A stretch of DNA of 64,000 nt. Source: Phycisphaerales bacterium (GTDB lineage: Bacteria > Planctomycetota > Phycisphaerae > Sedimentisphaerales > Anaerobacaceae). The stretch is from contig PLLP01000002.1 in assembly GCA_003141315.1 (NCBI GenBank), forward strand, positions 274,338-338,337, in the 5' to 3' direction. A program made the translations under genes and the position numbers. This document shows, piece by piece, positions 8,199 through 17,172 of the stretch (position 1 is the first letter of the stretch; each line of letters opens with the position of its first letter). Under the pieces are notes generated by a model that was not told the origin of the DNA, made no database searches, and saw only the letters and a list, made by a program, of their open reading frames with translations.

Positions 8199-9266
8199 AT
8201 GAAAAAAAGAAAGACGGATAGATTGGAATTCGGCAAAGTGGTTTTTGGCGGGGCCGCCGGTGTTTTGCCTGCGATGATTATCTATATTTTATTTGCGTTT
8301 TATCTTTTTTACTTTTATCTGGGAAAATCGGGGACGGGTTGCCTGCTCTTTGTTTTCAGCGTTTCGGCGGCATCGGTCGGCACATTTTTGCTGAGCAGGC
8401 GATGGACTGCGGATTTTTCAGGTTCATTTTTCGCAGGCTGCCTCTATGGCTTCGGGCCGTTTATGCTTTCCCTTGTCCGGTTTCATCCTTCCGCATCTCT
8501 GCTGGTTTCTTCAGTGCCGTGGCTGTTTTTGCCCGCGGCGTTTGGGCCGGCCTCGACAAACCGGCATTGGCATTTATTCAGGGTTCTGGCCAGCGCGATT
8601 CCTTTTATTGCGGTAATTATTTTTTTTCAGGCTGCTACCCACTATCATTTTTTTCCGGTTCCGATAGGAGCGGGCGTCAAGCCTGTTGACCTTACAAGTT
8701 TTATCTGGCCTCTTGCGGCGGCGGATTCTGCCTTCGGCGAATTAAACCCGATTGGTCTTTATCATTTTGCAAACGCATTGCTTTTTACCGGCTTGATTAT
8801 GATGATAAAGGCAAGGCGTTACAAGGTTATGGCGATTCTGGCTGCCGGCATAATCCTGGCCTTTTGTCCGCCGGTCTGGCAGGTAAGCCCGATTATGTGG
8901 TTTGCGATTCCTTCTGTCGTGATTGCAATCCTCGCAGGCGCAGGTCTCGACGGCCTTGTGCTGGCGGGATTTTCCGACAGGAAATGGGTTCTCGCGGCGG
9001 CGTTTCTGTCTGGTCTTTTTTCGATAGCCGCTTTCTCGATTGCAATGGGTTTTATTCCTGTGAACCAAAATTTGCCGGCAGATATTAAAACCCTTTTTGT
9101 TTTTTCCGCCAAGTTTCATTTATTGACAGTACTTGCTCTGGTTGTAATCTTTTTTATGCTGCAGTCGCGGATTCGTCTTACAGGTGTGCGAAGGCTTCTC
9201 ATTGCCGCCGCCCTTATCCTCGACATTTTCCTCGCGGCTCGTTATATTGTCGGCAGCGCAGTTTGA
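8199..9266 (+). CDS. Polytopic inner-membrane protein of unknown function
   Basis: 355 residues from ATG 8199; a TTG at 8166 is in frame but less likely. The basic start (MKKRKTDRLEF) is followed by roughly nine or ten hydrophobic helices running to the C-terminus (for example AAGVLPAMIIYILFAFYLFY, PSVVIAILAGAGLDGLVLAG). The motif YGFGPFMLSLVRFHPSASLL followed by a VPWLFLP helix resembles multi-spanning glycosyl-transferase or YfhO-like membrane proteins, but the short length and lack of a clear catalytic loop prevent a firm call. The stop codon abuts a 77-base palindromic repeat element (9268-9344). Confidence 0.6.
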   Translation: MKKRKTDRLEFGKVVFGGAAGVLPAMIIYILFAFYLFYFYLGKSGTGCLLFVFSVSAASVGTFLLSRRWTADFSGSFFAGCLYGFGPFMLSLVRFHPSASLLVSSVPWLFLPAAFGPASTNRHWHLFRVLASAIPFIAVIIFFQAATHYHFFPVPIGAGVKPVDLTSFIWPLAAADSAFGELNPIGLYHFANALLFTGLIMMIKARRYKVMAILAAGIILAFCPPVWQVSPIMWFAIPSVVIAILAGAGLDGLVLAGFSDRKWVLAAAFLSGLFSIAAFSIAMGFIPVNQNLPADIKTLFVFSAKFHLLTVLALVVIFFMLQSRIRLTGVRRLLIAAALILDIFLAARYIVGSAV

Positions 9267-9267
9267 A

Positions 9268-9344
9268 CCCCGTTAGAAGCCGGCGTTTCTAATGGCGTCT
9301 GTATATTTACAGGCCTGCCTTAACTGGGGCGGCTTCTAACGGGG
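9268..9344. mobile_element. 77-bp palindromic element with perfect 14-bp terminal inverted repeats
   Basis: The first 14 bases (CCCCGTTAGAAGCC, 9268-9281) and the last 14 (GGCTTCTAACGGGG, 9331-9344) are perfect inverted repeats. Its left part also contains the short element form (to CTAATGGCG at 9297), so it looks composite. It starts one base after the stop codon of the membrane protein and lies 42 bases before terC. No clear target duplication is visible. Confidence 0.8.
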
Positions 9345-9386
9345 CCAATCGCAAAATGTGATTATTTTTTTTAGAGAGAAGTTGTT

Positions 9387-10307
9387 ATGTCGTATTTACT
9401 GTGGGCAGGTTTTATCCTTTTTGTTCTGGCGCTGCTCGCTCTCGATTTGCTTGTTTTTCACCGCAGGGTGCACGAGATAAAACTTAAAGAGGCTCTCATC
9501 TGGAGCGTCGTATGGGTTATCATTGCTCTCGCTTTCAATTTGGGGATATACCTTGTGCAGGGGCGCCAGCAGGCCCTTGAATTTTTAGCAGGCTACCTCG
9601 TCGAGCGGTCTTTGAGCATGGACAACATCTTTGTGTTCTTGCTAATTTTTTCCTACTTCAAGGTCCCGCAAAAATTCCAGCATGAAGTTTTGTTCTGGGG
9701 TATTTTGGGCGCCCTCGTTATGCGGGCGGCGTTTATCGCCTGCGGCATCACCTTAATCAATCAATTTCACTGGATTATTTATGTGTTCGGCGCGTTCCTG
9801 ATTTTTGCCGGCTTCAAAATGGCGTTCGGCAAAGAAAAGGAAATCCATCCGGAGAAAAGTCTTACGCTGCGTCTTTTCCGCAAGGTGATGCCCGTCACAC
9901 AGGATTACCATGAAGGCAAATTTTTTACCAAGACAGCCAAACGGTGGTTTGCCACGCCTTTGTTTGTTGTCCTTTTGATAGTTGAAACCACCGACGTAAT
10001 TTTTGCCTTCGATTCCATTCCTGCTGTAATAGCCATTACCCGGAACTTGTTTATTGTCTATACTTCCAATGTCTTTGCGATTCTGGGACTGCGAGCTCTT
10101 TATTTTGCCCTGGCGGGAATAATGAAATTTTTCCATTACCTCAATTACGGCATCTCTGTCATTTTGGTCTTTGTGGGCGTTAAAATGCTCATAGCTGATG
10201 CGTACAAAATTTCCACGGAAGTTTCTCTTGCGGTAATCGCCATCATTTTGCTGATTTCAATTTTCGCCTCAATCCTCTGGCCTAAGACCAACAGAGCAAG
10301 TGAATAG
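9387..10307 (+). CDS. TerC/Alx family integral membrane protein
   Basis: 306 residues, ribosome site AGAGAGAAG. About seven to nine membrane helices. TerC-family signatures are present: the acidic residue in helix 1 (LALLALDLLVFHRR, ~residues 15-28), RSLSMDNIFVFLLIF (~74-88) and the later VETTDVIFAFDSIPAV (~199-214) with conserved Asp residues inside the membrane. Members (Alx, TerC) are linked to manganese export and tellurite resistance; the substrate here is unknown. No ter operon partners are nearby and no yybP-ykoY-type manganese riboswitch could be recognised in the short upstream region, which is occupied by a palindromic repeat. Confidence 0.9.
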   Translation: MSYLLWAGFILFVLALLALDLLVFHRRVHEIKLKEALIWSVVWVIIALAFNLGIYLVQGRQQALEFLAGYLVERSLSMDNIFVFLLIFSYFKVPQKFQHEVLFWGILGALVMRAAFIACGITLINQFHWIIYVFGAFLIFAGFKMAFGKEKEIHPEKSLTLRLFRKVMPVTQDYHEGKFFTKTAKRWFATPLFVVLLIVETTDVIFAFDSIPAVIAITRNLFIVYTSNVFAILGLRALYFALAGIMKFFHYLNYGISVILVFVGVKMLIADAYKISTEVSLAVIAIILLISIFASILWPKTNRASE

Positions 10308-10507
10308 CGGAACAGGTGAACAGTAAATAAGTGAATTGCATTTTTTTGTTGAATTTAAGCGTGTAATTTTTGTATAATTAGAAATGCGGAGAAATTTAGT
10401 GACAGGTTAACGAGAAGAGAGCCGAAAAATTTATTAAATACGTGCTGAATAGCCGAAAACCGCAGGTATAGAGTTGTAATTTTTTGTTCACTTTTTGGGT
10501 ATGAGCT

Positions 10508-10948
10508 ATGCCAAAAGAATTGTTCACGGTTGGTTATGAAGGATTGGACATAGATTCTTTTATTGCGGTTTTGAAAAATAACTTCATAAATTGCGTTCTT
10601 GATGTTAGGCAGGTTCCGCTTTCACATAAGCCTTACTTTTCAAAATCACGTCTGGAAGAAAAACTTGCACAGAAAGATATTATGTATGTGCACCTTAAGG
10701 AGTTGGGCAGCCCCAAATCGTTGCGAGAGAGTTTGAAATCTACAGGTGATTATTCAACCTTTTTTGAAAAGATGGATGAATATCTCGAAACTCAAAACCA
10801 GGCGATAGAACAGGCTTACACGTATATTAAAGACAAGACCTGCTGCCTCCTGTGTTTTGAACATTTGTCAGATGACTGCCACAGAAAAATCGTTGCCCGC
10901 AAAATCAAAGAGCGTGACGGTAACGGCCTGCAGATAAGCCACATATAA
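10508..10948 (+). CDS. DUF488 domain protein
   Basis: 146 residues. The start KELFTVGYEGLDIDSFIAVL and the segment VLDVRQVPLSHKPYFSKSRL are typical of DUF488 proteins, as is the C-terminal CCLLCFEHLSDDCHRKIVA with paired cysteines and a Cys-His. The biochemical role of the family is not established. It is followed after 19 bases by an unknown gene with a strong ribosome site, so the two are probably expressed together. Such pairs occur as accessory genes, sometimes near defence genes, but no known defence partner is next to this one. Confidence 0.85.
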   Translation: MPKELFTVGYEGLDIDSFIAVLKNNFINCVLDVRQVPLSHKPYFSKSRLEEKLAQKDIMYVHLKELGSPKSLRESLKSTGDYSTFFEKMDEYLETQNQAIEQAYTYIKDKTCCLLCFEHLSDDCHRKIVARKIKERDGNGLQISHI

Positions 10949-10967
10949 TTATCGCGGAGGTTTTTTA

Positions 10968-11738
10968 TTGAGTCTTGAGACAAAGACTATTCTGATTACC
11001 GTAAAGGCATATCCAAATCCGAGTAATAAGTACGGCGAAACTGTTTGCTGTGCCGGAATCGATATTGACACACTGAAATGGATTCGCCTTTATCCTGTGA
11101 CATACAGGGATCTTGATGAGTCAAAGAGGTTTAAAAAATATAATGTTATAACTGTGAACTGTGGAAAGGCGAATGAAAGCAGAATTGAAAGCTGCAAAAT
11201 CGATTGTGATTCTATACAAATCATAGACCATTATGATACAAAGAGCAAATGGAAATGGGATAAGAGAAAAAAAATCGTACTGCCTACGGTTAAATCCTCT
11301 CTTTGTCAGATTATAAGAGATATTGAAAAAAATGAATCATTAGGCGTTTTCCAGCCTTGCGATATAGATTTCCATTGGGAAGAAGCAACATTAAAGAATG
11401 AAGGCAAGAGGCAAAAATGTTATTTACAGCTTTCCTTCTTCGACCGAAAGAAAAAAGAAGTTGAACAAATACCTTTTAACTTTTACTACACATTTAAATG
11501 CAAAAATGAACAATCTTGTCCGGGCCATAAGCTGCTGATAATCGACTGGGAACTTGGGCAGGCATATAGAGACTGGCGTTATCGATATGGGAAAGGTGAC
11601 TTGCTTCTTGAGAAAATTAAGGAAAGATGGCTTGCCAGAATATGTTCGGAGAGAAATGATGTGTATTTTTTTGTCGGGAATATGAAGCGTTTCCACGACC
11701 ATTTTATGGTTCTCGGCATTTTTTATCCACCTAAATAA
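10968..11738 (+). CDS. Conserved hypothetical partner of the DUF488 gene
   Basis: 256 residues starting with TTG, supported by a perfect GGAGG at 10956-10960. Begins LETKTILITVKAYPNPSNKY, then ETVCCAGIDIDTLKWIRLYP and VTYRDLDES; this N-terminus (strand, then a WIRLYP motif) recurs in unnamed proteins found beside DUF488 genes. C-terminal segment contains CPGHKLLIIDWELGQAYRDW and YFFVGNMKRFHDHFMVLGIF, suggesting a compact alpha/beta fold. No catalytic residues could be assigned. Function unknown; pairing with DUF488 is the only clue. Confidence 0.75.
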   Translation: MSLETKTILITVKAYPNPSNKYGETVCCAGIDIDTLKWIRLYPVTYRDLDESKRFKKYNVITVNCGKANESRIESCKIDCDSIQIIDHYDTKSKWKWDKRKKIVLPTVKSSLCQIIRDIEKNESLGVFQPCDIDFHWEEATLKNEGKRQKCYLQLSFFDRKKKEVEQIPFNFYYTFKCKNEQSCPGHKLLIIDWELGQAYRDWRYRYGKGDLLLEKIKERWLARICSERNDVYFFVGNMKRFHDHFMVLGIFYPPK

Positions 11739-11997
11739 CTTTTCCCGATTCACTGGGATTGAATTTTCCGGTGCACCCGCACTCCCTTTTCCATTATTAC
11801 CGACGACTTTTGGCTGCCGGAATTTGTTGTTGTCTTTTTCATCTCTTTTGGCGCATAATAACGCTGTTTGCGGATTTTGCATCTCAATTAGCTGTCCACA
11901 GATTATCTGCGCGGAAAATTATCGATAAACGCCGATGTTCTGTTGAAAAGGGGTATAGGCTGAATTTTTAAAAAAATTCCGGGAAAATAGCAAAACG
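11739..11997. other. Non-coding stretch upstream of the GH127 gene
   Basis: A short open frame exists here (11759-11971) but lacks a ribosome site and family features, so no gene is called. No RNA gene was seen. The regulatory-looking direct repeats follow at 11998. Confidence 0.5.
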
Positions 11998-12032
11998 GTA
12001 ACAAATCCGTAACAAACCTCTTTTAAGATAAT
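11998..12032 (+). promoter_or_regulatory. Two GTAACAA repeats 11 bases apart followed by a -10-like box (PHO-box-like)
   Basis: GTAACAA at 11998-12004 and again at 12009-12015 are separated by ATCC, giving an 11-base period. GATAAT at 12027-12032 lies 11 bases after the second repeat. This is the layout of a PhoB-type operator: 7-base half sites with 4-base spacers, replacing the -35 element. A similar array is at 46735-46763. Which regulator binds is unknown. Confidence 0.5.
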
Positions 12033-12144
12033 GCTGACTTTGGACTGTTAGGGAATTTCCAGTTGTTTTATGTGTGCTTTTTTATATAATACACTGCTTT
12101 CGGGTGGCAGGTATTGTGCCTTCAAACAATTTAGGAGTAAAAGA

Positions 12145-14922
12145 ATGAAGACAAAACTTACAGTTCGTTTAATTCCGGCATTATTAATCCTTATAACCGC
12201 TGTGCTTTTCTGCACGGCCTGTGCAGTTCAATCCGCTGATACCAGCGGCGCCGCTTTGGGTGCGAATCTCGCGGTCGTGGCGAACCCGACCAGCTCTTAT
12301 GTTTCCGGCGATACCACGCTCGCTGCACTTAATGATGGCTTCGACCCGAAGGACTCGCAGGATGACAGCCACCGCTCTTACGGCAACTGGAACAGGACAG
12401 GCAAACAGTGGGTTCAGTACGAATGGAGCCAGCCAATCAGCACCAGCAAAATAGATGTCTATTGGTGGGCTGACGGGCAGGGCGTGCATGCGCCGAAGGC
12501 AAGCCGGCTGTTTTACTGGGATGACGGCGAATTTGTCCCTGTGAAAAATGCGACAGGTCTCGGCGTTGCCGAAGATAAATATAACACAACGACCTTTGAT
12601 GAAATCACAACCAAAAAAATCAGGCTCGAAATGGATGCCGATGGCACGTTCTCTACGGGCATTCTCGAATGGAAGGTTTATGATTCAGGCAAGTCGCCTG
12701 ATTTTCCGCCCACGGCAGAGGCAGGCGGTGACCGCGTAGTTATGCTGAACGGCAAGACTTACTTGAGTGGAAAATATAAGACATTCGAGGGCAAAGGCGG
12801 CGCATCGACAAAGGTCGAGTGGAGCAAGGAATCCGGCCCCGGCACAGTCACCTTCGCAAATGCAAACGCGGCGGTGACAACGGCGACGTTCTCCGCCGTC
12901 GGCGATTATGTCCTGAAGCTCACGGCCAGCAAGGCCCCGCTAAGCGCATCATCTACCTTAAATGTCAAAGTGGAAGCACCACCGGCTGAGAAACACTTAG
13001 AAATGGTTTATACCAAAAAATTCAAGGTCAATAGTCCCCTCTGGAACAGCAGGGTTAAGGCGTTAATTGTGAACTGGATTCCTCATTGCATCGACAAGAA
13101 TAACGACCCGAATCTGCGTGAAGGCGGAATGAATAATTTCGATGATGCCGCCAAAAAATTACAAGGTAAACCCGCCGGCAGACACAGAGGCTATCCATTC
13201 TCGAATGCGTGGGTGCACCAGACGGTTGAGGCGATGAGTATTGCGCTTATGGTTGACCCGCAGGGCGACCCTGACATTATAAAAGCGCAGGCGAAAATGC
13301 GGGCGACTCTCGATGACTGGATTCCGAGAATTCTTGCCGCCCAGGAGCCTGACGGCTATCTCCAGACACGTTTCACTCTCGATACCCGTGGCGCAAAACA
13401 CTGGGACCCTGAAACCAGGAGCGAGCATGAAGGTTATGTCGCCGGCTATTTTATCGAATCCGCTATTGTTCACTACCTGATGACGGAAAAGAAAGATGCC
13501 CGTTTGTATAATGCCGCCAAAAAATTAGCCGACTGCTGGTATAACAACATCGGCCCAGCCCCGAAGAAGGAATGGTTCGACGGCCACCAGGAGATGGAGC
13601 AGGCCCTCGTGCGGTTCGGGCGGTTTGTAAATGATATGGATGGCCCGGGTAAAGGCGACAAGTATATCGAGCTTGCGAAGTTCCTGCTCGATTGCCGAAA
13701 GGACGGCGCAGAATACGACCAGAGCCATCTGCCGGTAATTCAGCAGTATGAAGCGGTCGGCCACGCCGTTCGCGCAATCTATACCTATTCGGGTATGTCC
13801 GATGTAGCGATGGAGACAGGCAATATCGATTACCAGAGCGCCGTTATGTCGCTGTGGGATAATATCGTAAATAAAAAATATTACATCACCGGCGGCGTCG
13901 GCAGCGGTGAATCTTCCGAAGGTTTCGGCCCCAACTACTCGCTCGGCAATGGCGCCTATTGCGAGGCCTGTTCGAGCTGCGGCGAGATGTTCTTCCAGCA
14001 AAAACTGAATATGGCTTACCGCGATGCCAGGTATGCCGACCTTTACGAAGAAGCGTTTTATAATGCCCTGCTCGGCTCAGTTGACCTCGAAGGCAAAAAC
14101 TTCTATTATCAGAATCCTCTCGATGAGAGGGGTGTGCGTTATAACTGGCACGTCTGCCCGTGCTGCGTCGGCAACATTCCGCGAACGCTGCTGATGCTGC
14201 CAACCTGGACATACGTCAAAAGCGATGACGGCATTTACGTCAACCTCTTCATCGGCTTCACTACTACAATCGAAGGAATCGCAGGCACAGATGTCGAAAT
14301 GGTGCAGCAGACCGATTACCCCTGGAACGGCAAGGTTGCCATCACAGTCAATCCGAAAGCCGAGAAAAAATTCAGTATTAATATCAGGGTGCCGCATCGC
14401 GACGTTAGCAGCCTTTACAAGGCTGATACGAATGCCGACGGCATCACCTCGATTTCAGTTAACGGTTCGGTGATACAGCCGAAGATTGAAAAAGGCTACG
14501 CCATAATCACCCGCGACTGGAAGGCAGGCGACAAGATAGAGCTGGTTTTGCCGCTGAAGGTTCAGCGCGTCAAGGCGAGCGAAAATATCAAAGCCGATAT
14601 CGGCAAAGTTGCGCTGCGGTATGGCCCGCTTGTTTATAACGTCGAGCGGGTTGATAATAATAATGTCGGCAAGGTTCTGAATCCGAATTCTGCCTTGACT
14701 ACCGAGTGGGCCCCCGGCGTATTGGATGGCGTTATGTTAATAAAAGGCACCTGGGCTGACGGCACACCATTGATGGCGATTCCGAATTACGCCAGGTGCA
14801 ATCGCGAACCAGAGCGGTCCGGCGCGGGCGGATTCGGCGGGCCCGGCGCAATGGGCGGCGGCATGGGTGGACGAAGAGGCTCTCGCCTGCCAAGTTCTAT
14901 CGTTTGGATTAAAGACAAGTAA
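12145..14922 (+). CDS. GH127 family beta-L-arabinofuranosidase-type lipoprotein
   Basis: 925 residues from ATG 12145 (AGGAG 8-9 bases before); upstream in-frame starts lack a ribosome site. The N-terminal signal ends near FCTACAV, a likely lipoprotein signal. Residues ~30-190 look like an F5/8-type C (discoidin) carbohydrate-binding domain, ~195-285 like a PKD-type domain. The GH127 (DUF1680) barrel follows from ~290. Cys606-Glu607 and Cys609 (YCEACSSCG) and Cys671-Cys674 (CPCCVGNIPR) match the zinc-binding Glu/Cys set and nucleophilic cysteine of GH127. The last ~40 residues are glycine/methionine-rich. Expected role: release of beta-linked L-arabinofuranose from plant or glycoprotein glycans outside the cytoplasm. 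The GH51 gene at 30494 fits the same pathway. Confidence 0.9.
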   Translation: MKTKLTVRLIPALLILITAVLFCTACAVQSADTSGAALGANLAVVANPTSSYVSGDTTLAALNDGFDPKDSQDDSHRSYGNWNRTGKQWVQYEWSQPISTSKIDVYWWADGQGVHAPKASRLFYWDDGEFVPVKNATGLGVAEDKYNTTTFDEITTKKIRLEMDADGTFSTGILEWKVYDSGKSPDFPPTAEAGGDRVVMLNGKTYLSGKYKTFEGKGGASTKVEWSKESGPGTVTFANANAAVTTATFSAVGDYVLKLTASKAPLSASSTLNVKVEAPPAEKHLEMVYTKKFKVNSPLWNSRVKALIVNWIPHCIDKNNDPNLREGGMNNFDDAAKKLQGKPAGRHRGYPFSNAWVHQTVEAMSIALMVDPQGDPDIIKAQAKMRATLDDWIPRILAAQEPDGYLQTRFTLDTRGAKHWDPETRSEHEGYVAGYFIESAIVHYLMTEKKDARLYNAAKKLADCWYNNIGPAPKKEWFDGHQEMEQALVRFGRFVNDMDGPGKGDKYIELAKFLLDCRKDGAEYDQSHLPVIQQYEAVGHAVRAIYTYSGMSDVAMETGNIDYQSAVMSLWDNIVNKKYYITGGVGSGESSEGFGPNYSLGNGAYCEACSSCGEMFFQQKLNMAYRDARYADLYEEAFYNALLGSVDLEGKNFYYQNPLDERGVRYNWHVCPCCVGNIPRTLLMLPTWTYVKSDDGIYVNLFIGFTTTIEGIAGTDVEMVQQTDYPWNGKVAITVNPKAEKKFSINIRVPHRDVSSLYKADTNADGITSISVNGSVIQPKIEKGYAIITRDWKAGDKIELVLPLKVQRVKASENIKADIGKVALRYGPLVYNVERVDNNNVGKVLNPNSALTTEWAPGVLDGVMLIKGTWADGTPLMAIPNYARCNREPERSGAGGFGGPGAMGGGMGGRRGSRLPSSIVWIKDK

Positions 14923-14943
14923 ATACAGAATACAGACTTAAAG

Positions 14944-15013
14944 TCCGCCGAGGCGGAATACAGAACACAGTAGACAGAATACGGTAGCCAGTCTGCTCAG
15001 GCGGACTGGCTAC
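14944..15013. repeat. Intergenic palindromes before rlmN
   Basis: TCCGCCGAGGCGGA at 14944-14957 is one of several TCCGCC..GGCGGA cores in the window. A second hairpin has 10-base arms GTAGCCAGTC (14984-14993) and GACTGGCTAC (15004-15013), ending 10 bases before the rlmN start. It may act as a terminator for the GH127 gene or as an RNA structure in the rlmN leader. Confidence 0.6.
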
Positions 15014-15023
15014 TTGTTATAAT

Positions 15024-16058
15024 ATGGATAAAGACCTTAAAAATAAAACGTTGTCCGAGCTTGAAGAATTTATCGAGCAAACCGGCCAGAAGAAATATCT
15101 GGCAGGCTATATCTTCAGCTTCATTCATACAAAAAATGCCGCGGATGTTGATTCGATAACGACGCTTAGCAAGGCCTTTCGCCAGCAGCTCAAGGACGAC
15201 GGCTTTTACGTTTCGCAGATAAAAATTATCCGCAAATTGACAGACCCCGACGGCACAATCAAATATCTCTTCGAATTGCCGGATGGTCTTGCAGTCGAAT
15301 CTGTCCTGCTCTTCGATGACGAGCGTGCGACGCTTTGCGCCTCGACGCAAGTCGGCTGTGCTATGGATTGCGGCTTTTGCGCAACGGGCAAAATCAAGTT
15401 CAAAAGGAATCTTACCGCTGCCGAAATCGCCGACCAGGTAAATGTAATCGAAAAAGATAACGGTAAAAGAATCTCGAATGTCGTCTTTATGGGAATGGGC
15501 GAGCCTCTGGCCAATTACGAAAATACGCTGCGGGCGGTGCGGATTCTAAACGACCCTGCCGGCAAAGAAATCGGCATCCGCCATCTGACAATCAGCACCT
15601 GCGGTCTTGCCGACAAAATAAAAAAGCTTGCCGATGAAGACATTAAGCCGCGACTGGCAATCTCTCTTAATGCCTCCGATAATGCCATCCGCGGCAAAAT
15701 AATGCCGGTAAATAAAAGGTATCCTTTGCCGGTTCTCCTAAATGCCGTCGGGGCTTATCATCTGAAAACGCATCAGCGTGTCACCTTTGAATATGTCCTT
15801 ATAAAAGGCGTCAACGACAGCGACGCCGATGCGAAAAATCTGGTGAAACTTATCAGTAAATTTTTGTGCAACGTCAATCTTATAGAATTCAATCCGCATC
15901 CCGGCTGCAATTTCAGCCCAAGCTCGAAGCAGCGGATAAACCGTTTTGCGCAAATTTTATCCACATTCGGTGGAACAGGCGTTGAGACTGTTATACGATT
16001 TAAGCGAGGCACACACATCAAAGCCGCCTGCGGCCAGCTTGGAAGCGAGTTGATTTAG
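15024..16058 (+). CDS. rlmN: 23S rRNA (adenine-2503-C2) / tRNA methyltransferase RlmN
   Basis: 344 residues. Radical SAM cluster motif CAMDCGFC (~residues 111-118, C-x3-C-x2-C), preceded by ATLCASTQVG and followed by VVFMGMGEPLANYEN, both RlmN/Cfr hallmarks. The C-terminal Cys of the CG motif (IKAACGQL) that receives the methyl group is present near residue 337. The enzyme methylates C2 of A2503 in 23S rRNA and A37 in some tRNAs, using two SAM molecules and a [4Fe-4S] cluster. Length is normal for the family. Stands alone between repeats; neighbours on the right are on the opposite strand. Confidence 0.97.
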   Translation: MDKDLKNKTLSELEEFIEQTGQKKYLAGYIFSFIHTKNAADVDSITTLSKAFRQQLKDDGFYVSQIKIIRKLTDPDGTIKYLFELPDGLAVESVLLFDDERATLCASTQVGCAMDCGFCATGKIKFKRNLTAAEIADQVNVIEKDNGKRISNVVFMGMGEPLANYENTLRAVRILNDPAGKEIGIRHLTISTCGLADKIKKLADEDIKPRLAISLNASDNAIRGKIMPVNKRYPLPVLLNAVGAYHLKTHQRVTFEYVLIKGVNDSDADAKNLVKLISKFLCNVNLIEFNPHPGCNFSPSSKQRINRFAQILSTFGGTGVETVIRFKRGTHIKAACGQLGSELI

Positions 16059-16158
16059 ACCCCGGACTCAAGACCCCGGACGTAAAATTTGCCGAAGTCT
16101 TGTATTCTGGTTCTGTTGTACGCATTCGGCATACCGGCGACGAGACCCGAGCGACGAA

Positions 16159-17106
16159 TTAGTCCTGTTTTTGCAGAAGCTCGATGATTTCGGCTTTGGT
16201 GGGCATAGCCTCGATTGCGCCGAACTTCGTGCAGGCAAGAGCGCCGGCTGCTGAAGCGAATCTGGCCGCCTCCCGCAAATCCGTTTTAGCCCCGACCGAT
16301 GCCGCAAGTGCCCCTGCGAAGGCGTCGCCTGTTCCCGTGTGGTCAACAAGCTCAACATCGAAAGCAGGTATGTGGTCGGCGCCGTTCCTGTCAACGACAA
16401 CGCAGCCGCGCCTGCCCATCGTTATTACCGCCGCACCAGCGCCGCGCGCGACGAGGTCGGAACCAATCATCTTTGCGGTGTGTATGTTGGCGGCGGCCTG
16501 GTCGGTAATATCAGCAGCCTCATAAAGATTCGGTATCAAAATATCCGCCATAAAAAATTCCAGCGGAAGGTCTTTTGTCGTCTGCATATCCAGCGGCCTG
16601 GCGGGATTGAGAATCACTTTTGCGCCGTGCAGCTTGGCGGTGTTGATTGCCTCCACGATTGCTTCCTGCGAAAGCCCGCCGTTGATGAGGAATACATCCA
16701 CGCGTTCCGTTGCACTCGTTGCCGTTTCGATGTCTTTCGCCTGCAGCGCGCTGTTTGCGCCGGCGTAGACAATCGATGCGTTCTCTCCGCTCGAATTTAC
16801 CAGAGTTATCACCGCTCCTGTATTTTTTGCCTCGGCTGTGTAGACGAAATCGGTAATCACCCTGTATTCTGAAAGGACTTCCCTGATTCTTTGTGCGAAT
16901 GGGTCGCTGCCGACCTTTGTGATTAGGCAGACCTGGCAGCCGCAAATCGCCGCCTGCGCCGCCTGGCTCGGGCCCGGCCCGCTCACCCTGTAAGAAAGCG
17001 ATGTTCCCACGACCGGCTGAATAGACGATGGAAACTGGCTGCAGCGAATTGCCATGTCGATATAGCTCGCCCCGATTACGACTATGTCAGGACCTCTGGC
17101 TTCCAT
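16159..17106 (-). CDS. PfkB/ribokinase family sugar kinase
   Basis: 315 residues. The N-terminus PDIVVIGASYIDMAIRCSQF and the PfkB signature 2 LVDHTGTGDAFAGALAASVG (~residues 257-276, catalytic Asp in GTGDAF) identify a ribokinase-type kinase. The segment SYRVSGPGPSQAAQAAICG has GPGPSQAA where ribokinases usually have GGKGANQA, so the substrate may not be ribose. Located downstream of purM and purF in the same direction, which could suggest a role in nucleoside or ribose phosphate supply; this is inference. Start is supported by a GGGAGGAATTTG ribosome site. Confidence 0.88.
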   Translation of the reverse strand: MEARGPDIVVIGASYIDMAIRCSQFPSSIQPVVGTSLSYRVSGPGPSQAAQAAICGCQVCLITKVGSDPFAQRIREVLSEYRVITDFVYTAEAKNTGAVITLVNSSGENASIVYAGANSALQAKDIETATSATERVDVFLINGGLSQEAIVEAINTAKLHGAKVILNPARPLDMQTTKDLPLEFFMADILIPNLYEAADITDQAAANIHTAKMIGSDLVARGAGAAVITMGRRGCVVVDRNGADHIPAFDVELVDHTGTGDAFAGALAASVGAKTDLREAARFASAAGALACTKFGAIEAMPTKAEIIELLQKQD

Positions 17107-17172
17107 ACCAAATTCCTCCCTTATGTATGTTCCTGTCGTCCCTGCGTTTTGCGCCGCCTCTTATTTTGGGAT

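Noticed and set aside
9345-9386. yybP-ykoY manganese riboswitch before the TerC gene
   Set aside because: The upstream space is short and filled by the palindromic element; no conserved riboswitch sequence could be found.
11759-11971. 70-residue open frame between the DUF488 pair and GH127
   Set aside because: No ribosome site, no family features, and it runs through A/T-rich promoter-like DNA.
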